This document shows, in pieces, positions 1 through 5,500 of a stretch of 7,075 nucleotides of DNA. Origin of the DNA: Boseongicola sp. SB0662_bin_57 (GTDB lineage Bacteria; Pseudomonadota; Alphaproteobacteria; Rhodobacterales; Rhodobacteraceae); the NCBI GenBank assembly GCA_009839535.1, contig VXPN01000447.1, forward strand, positions 1-7,075, read 5' to 3'. Each line of letters starts with the position of its first letter. Within the stretch, counting starts at the first letter, position 1. Position numbers and translations under genes: made by a program. The notes under the pieces were generated by a model. It searched no databases. It worked only from the letters and a program-made list of their open reading frames with translations, and was not told the DNA's origin.

Positions 1-76
1 GAGGGCGGACGAAATCAAGCCACGGGCGAAACGTCGTGCTTTAATCGCTTACGGCACGGCACCAGGGTCGAATGCC

Positions 77-110
77 GATCGCGTCGCGATCCATGCGCGA
101 CGCGCATGGA
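77..110. promoter_or_regulatory. Two adjoining palindromes upstream of the LysR gene
   Basis: Two perfect inverted repeats lie side by side. Positions 77-91 have 7-bp arms (GATCGCG/CGCGATC) around a single T at 84. Positions 90-110 have 10-bp arms (TCCATGCGCG/CGCGCATGGA) around a single A at 100. Their cores, CGCGTCGCG (80-88) and CGCGACGCG (96-104), are reverse complements of each other, so the pair also forms a larger inverted repeat with centres 16 bp apart. They sit about 130-165 bp upstream of the lysR start, a distance at which LysR-type or other dimeric regulators often bind. The geometry is seen directly; an operator role is inference. A stem-loop in a transcript crossing this point is the alternative. 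Confidence 0.4.
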
Positions 111-241
111 GAGGCACCCCGGAACCTCGCGTCCCCTCAAGAACTCGTGTCCGGCCGCAGGCTTGCGCCGCGCGCCGGAGACCCCACGTCCCGAGACCGG
201 AAAACCGGCGCCCGGCCGGCCCGGAAACGGGATGCACCGCC

Positions 242-1198
242 ATGTTCGAGAGACGCACCGACCTCACCCGACTGGTCGCCGCCGCAGAGACGGGCCAGAT
301 CGGCCTTGCGGCGGACCGGACCAATGTCACGCAGCCCACGCTCACCCGCGACATCGCCCGGCTCGAGGCGCGCCTCGGCGGGCGGCTGTTCGACCGCATG
401 CCCGACGGGGTCCGCCTCACGCCGCTTGGCGCGGTGGCGGTCGAGCATGCCAAACGCATCCTGCGTGAGACCGCGGACGCCGAGCGCGCCGTCGCCGCCG
501 CCCGGTCGGGCCGCGCCGGAACGTTCCGGATCACCGCCACCCCGCCCTGGACCGAGACCGTGCTGGCGGCCGCGGCGGCCCGGTTCCACGAGGCCTTCCC
601 CGCCGTCGGGCTGGCCATCGAGAGCGCCTCCCGCTCCGAAGGGCTGCGCCGCCTCGCGGCTGGCAGGGCCGACCTGCACTGCGGCGGCATCGACGCGGGC
701 GAGGCGCTGCCCGGCCTCGTCCGGCGCGAGACCTTCCTCGAGCTCACCGCCGGCATCGTCGCCTGGCGCGGCCATCCCCTGCTCGACGGCCCGGTCCGCC
801 CCGGCGACCTCGCGCGCCATCCCTGGATCGACTTCGACTGGCAGGCGACGCCGGAGCGCGCCGGCCACCTGCCGTCGCTCGGCTCAATCCTGGAACGGCT
901 GGGCGCCGTCGCGCCGGTCCTGCGCCTCGGCGCCGCCGGCCTGTTCGCGCTGGCCCGCGGCCCGTGGCTCGCCTGGCTCTCGATCGAGCTGCTCGACTGC
1001 CTGCCCGACGGCCCCGTCCGGCCGGTGCCGGTCGAGATCGGCCGCTTCCGCTACCGCACCGGCTTCCTCGCAAGGCGCTCCGCCGAGGACCTGCCGCCGT
1101 TCCGCGCCCTCGAACAGGCCGTGCGCGATGCCGCGCTGGGGCGAAGTCCCGGCCGCATGCCGCCGGAACGTGCGGCCGGAGATGCCGGAAGCGGCTGA
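242..1198 (+). CDS. LysR-type transcriptional regulator
   Basis: This encodes a 318-residue DNA-binding regulator that would act in the cytoplasm, normally as a tetramer, switching target genes in response to a small ligand. The N-terminal winged helix-turn-helix spans about residues 5-65. Its signature is clear: AAAETGQIGLAADRTNVTQP (13-32), then LTRDIARLEARLGGRLFDR and a wing ending in GVRLTPLG. The usual aromatic or Ser-Phe before the recognition helix is replaced by Gln-Ile (19-20). A linker helix of about residues 66-88 leads to the effector-binding domain (about 90-295), and the C-terminal 25 residues are a Pro/Arg-rich tail. Length is normal for the family (about 290-330). The ATG at 242 is preceded by a weak GGGA at 228-231. 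No divergent partner gene is visible, so the target and ligand cannot be named. Confidence 0.93.
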   Translation: MFERRTDLTRLVAAAETGQIGLAADRTNVTQPTLTRDIARLEARLGGRLFDRMPDGVRLTPLGAVAVEHAKRILRETADAERAVAAARSGRAGTFRITATPPWTETVLAAAAARFHEAFPAVGLAIESASRSEGLRRLAAGRADLHCGGIDAGEALPGLVRRETFLELTAGIVAWRGHPLLDGPVRPGDLARHPWIDFDWQATPERAGHLPSLGSILERLGAVAPVLRLGAAGLFALARGPWLAWLSIELLDCLPDGPVRPVPVEIGRFRYRTGFLARRSAEDLPPFRALEQAVRDAALGRSPGRMPPERAAGDAGSG

Positions 1199-1211
1199 CG
1201 CTGCGCGGGTC

Positions 1212-1236
1212 CGTCCCGGACGGCTGGACCGGGACG
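1212..1236 (+). terminator. Hairpin just after lysR, possible terminator
   Basis: CGTCCCGG (1212-1219) pairs perfectly with CCGGGACG (1229-1236) across a 9-nt loop, 14 nt after the lysR stop codon. Stem strength and position fit a transcription terminator or mRNA 3'-end stabiliser. No T-tract follows, so a classical intrinsic terminator is not demonstrated. Confidence 0.4.
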
Positions 1237-1277
1237 CCGGATTCAACAGGCTTGCGTCGGATGCCGCGCAGGATCCC

Positions 1278-1302
1278 CCCTCGGGCCGGAGCGGCCCGAA
1301 GG
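1278..1302. other. Inverted repeat, hairpin-forming
   Basis: TCGGGCC (1281-1287) and GGCCCGA (1293-1299) form a 7-bp stem with a 5-nt loop. Beyond a C/A mismatch the stem continues for two more pairs to 1278/1302. There is no adjacent T-tract on either strand. It may be a second terminator-like structure after lysR. Confidence 0.3.
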
Positions 1303-1361
1303 TGCGCGTGGCGGGACCGGGGCGAGGTGCGTGACGGGCGTTCGGAACGGCGGCGGCGGGT

Positions 1362-1389
1362 TCCAGGACATGCTCCCGAGGGTCCTGGA
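1362..1389. other. Inverted repeat, hairpin-forming
   Basis: TCCAGGAC (1362-1369) and GTCCTGGA (1382-1389) are perfect 8-bp arms separated by 12 bp. The repeat lies in the non-coding stretch after lysR. Its role is unknown; it could be a stem-loop in RNA or a protein-binding site. Confidence 0.3.
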
Positions 1390-1450
1390 TCTCGCCGGAC
1401 CGCCGGCACTGTGCGCGAGATGACGACCGGACGGCTGCCTGACGCCTCCG

Positions 1451-1468
1451 GCCGCGCTTTCGCGCGGC
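1451..1468. other. Compact GC hairpin with TTTC loop
   Basis: GCCGCGC (1451-1457) and GCGCGGC (1462-1468) form a perfect 7-bp all-GC stem with the tetraloop TTTC. It is the tightest of the hairpins in this intergenic stretch. No T-tract follows on either strand, so it is recorded as a stem-loop and not as a proven terminator. Confidence 0.35.
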
Positions 1469-1540
1469 GCCAGCCGGATTCCCGATGAGGGAGAGGAGTG
1501 GCCGCGCAAGGCCCCGAAACGCCATGGAGAGGGCCTTGCC

Positions 1541-2275
1541 ATGAAATTTCCGGCTTCAATTGCGTTCGGTTCCGGCTCGGGCATGGTCATTCTCGTCGTT
1601 CCCGTTGTGCGCGGCAGCGACGCGCTTGGCGGCACGTCGACCCTTGCGAAGCCCGAATTCGGTGACGACCTGATCGGGAGCCGCAAGAAGCCGTGCCGCG
1701 TCGCGGCCCGTTTCGCATTGCCTTTGCGCCGACCGTTCCGGGATGACGGCGAGGACGGGCGGCAACCGCTTCGCAGGAATGCCCTTGTCCCCGTCGATCA
1801 TCGGTACCGAAACCTTCGCGCGGCGGCACCCTGCCGGAGCGTTCTCCGCCGGGTTCCGCTCAAGGCCGCCCCGATTCGCGGGATGCGTGGCGCCGATGGC
1901 CGCGACGGCTTCGCGCAGGGCGTCGCTCCGGCCGATCCGTCATGGTCCCGGCCCTCCCCGGAACCCACCGGTCCGGCGGCGGGCGAGATTTTCACGGCAT
2001 TTCAAGTGCATGGAAAGACAAGTTCAAGACATGAACGTCATGCACTTCATGCCGTGGCGTCGTCGGCAGCACGGCATCTGGAGCTTGGAGATGCGGTCTT
2101 GTCATTGACCGCCATGTCGGCATATTCGTCCCCATGCCCGGGTCGTCAGGCAGCAGCGGATTGCTCCAGAACGATCCGGACGTTGAGGGAGATGCGGCGA
2201 TGCGGCTTGCGCAACGGCTTTCGGGAACGACCGGCGGAATCCCTCTTGCCAGCGAATCCTCCGGCTGTAGAATGA
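1541..2275 (+). CDS. Weak hypothetical reading frame (244 residues)
   Basis: I do not recognise this protein. In favour: a strong Shine-Dalgarno-like GGAGAGGG (1526-1533) lies 7 nt before the ATG, and the first 25 or so residues are hydrophobic (ending MVILVVPVV), which could be a signal or membrane segment. Against: after residue 50 the translation is Arg/Pro/Ala-rich with no recognisable domain, as expected of non-coding GC-rich DNA. Codon use is also less biased than in lysR or the large downstream gene. The frame overlaps a possible transposase fragment on the opposite strand. Its stop codon (2273-2275) falls inside the first copy of a 17-bp duplication. It could be a short real gene start that has decayed, or a chance frame. 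Confidence 0.15.
   Translation: MKFPASIAFGSGSGMVILVVPVVRGSDALGGTSTLAKPEFGDDLIGSRKKPCRVAARFALPLRRPFRDDGEDGRQPLRRNALVPVDHRYRNLRAAAPCRSVLRRVPLKAAPIRGMRGADGRDGFAQGVAPADPSWSRPSPEPTGPAAGEIFTAFQVHGKTSSRHERHALHAVASSAARHLELGDAVLSLTAMSAYSSPCPGRQAAADCSRTIRTLREMRRCGLRNGFRERPAESLLPANPPAVE
1743..1943 (-). pseudogene. Possible decayed IS5-like transposase fragment
   Basis: Read on the minus strand, this stretch gives pieces resembling the C-terminal half of IS5-family DDE transposases, scattered over more than one frame. The pieces are Thr-Asp-Arg (about 1935-1943), then SDALREAVAAIGAT (1886-1927), recalling the 'DRGYDSDALREA' segment after the second catalytic Asp. Next comes ERNPAENA (1838-1861), recalling the 'ERNLVENAF' segment that carries the catalytic Glu. 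A tail follows that could match the 'ATRYDKLARNFLAAVALA' end if frameshifted. The parts that should lie between the second and third pieces are mostly missing. No terminal inverted repeats or target duplication were found. This is judgement from memory of the family and could be chance similarity. Confidence 0.22.
2004..2047. repeat. Nested inverted repeats in an AT-richer patch
   Basis: AAGTGCATG (2004-2012) and CATGCACTT (2039-2047) are perfect 9-bp arms 26 bp apart. Inside them lies GTTCA (2022-2026) / TGAAC (2032-2036) with a 5-bp spacer, a spacing typical of dimeric repressor sites. The patch has more A and T than its surroundings and lies about 240-285 bp upstream of the large gene's promoter-like element. 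A regulatory role is inference. Confidence 0.25.
2246..2273 (+). promoter_or_regulatory. Sigma-70-like promoter for the large surface-protein gene
   Basis: TTGCCA (2246-2251, 5 of 6 matches to TTGACA) is followed after 16 bp by TAGAAT (2268-2273, 5 of 6 matches to TATAAT). A start point near 2280 would place the ATG at 2289 only about 9 nt into the message, giving a very short or nearly leaderless 5' end, and would put the heptamer tract within the first 20-75 nt. A second TAGAAT (2285-2290) exists through duplication but has no -35 at usable spacing. Confidence 0.4.
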
Positions 2276-2292
2276 CTCCGGCTGTAGAATGA
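2259..2292 (+). repeat. 17-bp perfect tandem duplication
   Basis: The unit CTCCGGCTGTAGAATGA occurs at 2259-2275 and again at 2276-2292. Each copy carries the -10-like TAGAAT and an overlapping ATG (2272-2274 and 2289-2291). The first ATG runs only six codons before the TGA at 2290-2292; the second reads into the heptamer tract. The duplication moves a start codon 17 bp further from the -35/-10 pair. Confidence 0.9.
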
Positions 2293-2390
2293 ATCGCCGA
2301 GCGCCGAGCGCCGAGCGCCGAGCGCCGAGCGCCGAGCGCCGAGCGCCGAGCGCCTCACCTGTGCCTTCGATCGCGAGGCCGCTCCTCTGA
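2289..2390 (+). CDS. Short frame through the heptamer tract: OFF-state product
   Basis: From the ATG at 2289 the translation is Met-Asn-Arg followed by cycles of RAPSAER through the heptamer tract, then SPVPSIARPLL and a TGA stop at 2388-2390, 33 residues in all. No Shine-Dalgarno is visible. The nearby promoter-like element would give a nearly leaderless message. I do not think this peptide has its own function. It is more likely the abortive 5' end of the large gene in its out-of-frame state, since removing one 7-bp copy would connect this ATG to the signal peptide at 2458-2535 without an intervening stop. Confidence 0.35.
   Translation: MNRRAPSAERRAPSAERRAPSASPVPSIARPLL
2296..2354 (+). 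repeat. Heptanucleotide tandem repeat (GCCGAGC x8 plus GCC)
   Basis: Eight perfect copies of GCCGAGC run from 2296 to 2351, with a partial ninth (GCC) to 2354. Because 7 is not a multiple of 3, each gain or loss of a copy shifts the downstream frame. The tract contains no stop in any forward frame; every frame reads the same cycle AERRAPS. After the tract, one frame stops at TGA 2388-2390, another at TAG 2393-2395, and only the third continues into the large gene. Tracts like this, upstream of surface-protein genes, are known sites of slipped-strand phase variation. Confidence 0.95.
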
Positions 2391-2457
2391 GCTAGCTTCT
2401 TCCACCTCCGCCCGCCTGCCGCGCGGCGGTCCCGCTTCCCGGCTCTTCCTTCCCGTC

Positions 2458-2535
2458 CTGAGGCGCGCGGCGGCGCTGCTTCTGCCGGCCGTCCTGTTCG
2501 CTGCCGTCCTCCTGTCGGCCGTGTCGGCGCAGGCG
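2458..2535 (+). other. Signal peptide coding segment
   Basis: The translation is (L)RRAAALLLPAVLFAAVLL followed by SAVSAQA and then QS. It has a positive n-region, a hydrophobic core of about 16 residues and an A-Q-A signal-peptidase-I site, so the protein is exported through the Sec route. If translation starts at 2289 in the ON state, about 54 Arg-rich residues precede this segment. That would be an unusually long n-region, loosely reminiscent of the extended signal peptides of some autotransporters. Confidence 0.8.
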
Positions 2536-5500
2536 CAGTCCGCGGACCCGATCTGGTCGGCGACGATGACGGTCGGGGAGGGGTCTCCGGGCACCAGCAA
2601 CTCCAACAAGGGCTACCATAAGCAAGACCGCGTCGGTTCGCTGACTTCGCAGACGATGTCCCACCAGGGTGCGACCGCCGAGGTGACGGATATCCTGCTC
2701 TATGACGATGACAATCGGTTGTATTTGCGTACAGGTTCGAGCGCGGGCACCACACCTCCAACGGGGTCCTTCAATCTCTGCTTTGACGGCACGGCGTTCA
2801 CGTTCAACCCCTGGCAAGGGCTGAGTGCTGGCGCCAGCGGCTTGGTCTGGAAGACCCACAACAGCTCCGGCCTGACCTGGTCTACGGGCGACATGGTCGC
2901 CGTTGCCCTGGTGACCTCCACCCAGTCGTGTCCCTCGTCCGACAGGACGCCCGAGTTCGCGACGGGCGCGTCGATCCCGGACCATTCGCTTGCGGTGAAC
3001 CGGGCCTCGCGGATCGCGACGCTCCCCGCGGCGACGGGCGGCGACGGCACGCTCGTCTACAGCATTTCCCCGACGACGCTGCCGGCGGGGCTCCAGTTCG
3101 ACGCGACCGCGCGCACGATCACCGGCACGCCGACGACGGTCACGGCGGCGACGGCCTACACCTACACGGCGACCGACAGCGACCAGAGCAGTCCGGATTC
3201 CGTGAGCCTGACGTTCGATCTCGAGGTGGTGGCGAACGCGACGCCGGACTTCGGCGACCGGACGGTGGCCGCGCAGTCGCTGACCAAGGACCAGGCGATG
3301 ACGCCGGTGACGCTGCCGACGGCGACCGGCGGCAACGCGCCGGTGGTGCATGCGTTCACGACGAGCCTGCCGGCCGGGCTGCAGGTCGAGGAGTCGGGCG
3401 GCGCGTACACGCTGAGGGGCACGCCGACCGCGCGGCAGAACGCGACGGCCTACACCTGGCGGGCGACGGACAGCGACGGCGAGACGGCTTCCGTGGACGT
3501 CTCGATCACGATCGTCCAGGGTTCCGCGCCGGACTTCGGCAACAGCACGATAGCGAACCAGACCTACACGCGGGGCACGGCGATCCAGACGCTGCAGCTG
3601 CCGACGGCGTCGGGCGGCGACGGGACGGTGAACCACGAGCTGGTGGGGACGCTGCCGGCGGGGCTCGATCTCAACTCGACCACCCGCCGGATCACCGGCA
3701 CGCCGACCGAGACGCTGGCGGCGCAATCCTACATCTGGCGCGCGACCGACAGCCACGGCGACAGGGCCGAGCTGAGCTTCACCATCGCGGTGGCCTCGCC
3801 GGCGGACCCGGTGGCGACGATCGACGCGGGGACCTCGGCGGTGACCGAGGGGACGGACGCGGAGTTCACGGTGACGCTGTCGGCGGCGGCGCCGTCGGGC
3901 GGGCTGACGGTGAACCTGACGGTGGCGGAGTCGACGAACGGCGACCATGTGGACGCCGCGAACGAGGGCGACAGGACGCTCGACTTCGCCCAGGGGGAGA
4001 CGTCGAAGGCCTACGACGTCGCCACGGTCGGCGACACGACGGACGAGCCGAACGGCAGCGTGACGGTGACGCTGAAGACCGGCACGGGCTACACGCCGGG
4101 CACGGACAGGAGCGCCACGGTGACGGTGAACGACGACGACGCGGCGCCCACCGCGACGCTCGTGCTGACCCCGGCGAGCATCTCCGAGAACGGCGGGGTA
4201 AGCACGGTGACCGCGACGCTGGACCGCGCGTCGAGCGAGGCGACGACGCTGACGGTGTCGGCGGCGGCGGTGTCGCCGGCGACGGCGGCCGACTTCACGC
4301 TCAGCGCGAACAGGACGCTGACCGTCGCGGCGGGCGCCACGGCGAGCGCCGGCGCGGTGACGGTCACCGGCGTCGACAACGCCGACACCGCCGCGGACAA
4401 GGAGGTGACGGTGTCCGCGACGGCGACCAACACGCAGGGGATCACCGCGCCCTCCGACGTGACGCTGACCATCGCCGACGACGAGGGGCGGCACGCGACC
4501 GACATCACCAACGTGCAGGTGTCGAACACCGCCGCGGGCGCGGTGGTGACCTGGACCCTGCCGGTCGCCGCGTGGGGCAACGTCCGGGTGCAGCTCGCCG
4601 ACGGCGCCTGCGCCACCGACATCGGGACGGCCACGGACAAGGCCGGCACGGCGACGACCCACACCTTCGCGGCCGCGAGCCTGACGAGCCACCAGGCCTA
4701 CTGCGTGAAGGTCACCCCGGTGTCGGGCGGGGAGGCCCCCGTGACGGGCAACACGGCCACGCAGACCTGGACGTGGACCAATCCCGCGAGCGACGTCAGC
4801 AACCTCAAGGTGACGGACACGCTGGCCACCGGCTCGGTGGTGACCTGGACCCTGCCGGCCACCGCCCCGGCCAACGTCCGGGTGCAGCTGTCCAACAACA
4901 CCTGCACCACGGTCTGGGGGACGACCGACAAGCCCGGCACGGCGACGACGCACACCTTCACGGGGCTGACGGTCGGCCAGGAGTACTGCGCGCGGGTCGC
5001 CCCGGTGACGGGCGGGACCGTCGGCAGCCAGGCCACGGTCAAGTGGACGGCGACGGCGCTGCCGGAGGCGACCATCGCGGCGGGGACCTCTCCGGTGACG
5101 GAGGGGACGGACGCCGAGTTCACGGTGACGCTGTCGCGCGCGGCGCCGGCGGGCGGGCTGACGGTGAACCTCACGGTGGCGGAGTCGACGAACGGCGACC
5201 ACGTGGACGCCGCGAACGAGGGCGACGGGACGCTGGACTTCGCGGAGGGGGAGACGTCCAAGGCCTACCGCGTCGCCACGGTCGGCGACATGAACGACGA
5301 GCCGGACGGCAGCGTGACGGTGACGCTGAAGGCCGGCACGGGCTACACGCCGGGCGCGGCGAAGAGCGCGACGGTGGCGGTGAACGACGACGACGAGATC
5401 CCGGCGCTGGCCGGCCTCACGGTCTCCCCGGTCGACGGCACGACCGACCGGCTCAGGGTTTCGTGGACGGCGCATTCCGGCGCCGAGAGGTACGTGGTGC

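Noticed and set aside
72..1334. Alternative long frames on both strands across lysR
   Set aside because: These are shadows of the 242-1198 gene; only that frame gives a helix-turn-helix and a LysR-type fold.
1524..1544. Six-codon leader frame (MERALP) overlapping the ATG at 1541 by ATGA
   Set aside because: It is too short to judge, has no attenuator-like content, and the frame that would be coupled to it is itself doubtful.
2105..2126. Second promoter candidate, TTGACC with CATATT
   Set aside because: The spacing is only 10 bp and the -10 is weak (4 of 6), unlike the 16-bp-spaced TTGCCA/TAGAAT pair at 2246-2273.
2296..2354. CRISPR or minisatellite explanation for the heptamer tract
   Set aside because: The units are 7 bp with no spacers, so this is a simple tandem repeat and not a CRISPR array.
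2392..5475. A 1,027-codon open frame on the minus strand opposite the large gene
   Set aside because: Its translation is a low-complexity Arg/Gly/Val/His string with no domain or signal, as expected when GAC, ACG and GCG codons are read in antisense. The plus-strand frame has a signal peptide and recognisable repeats.
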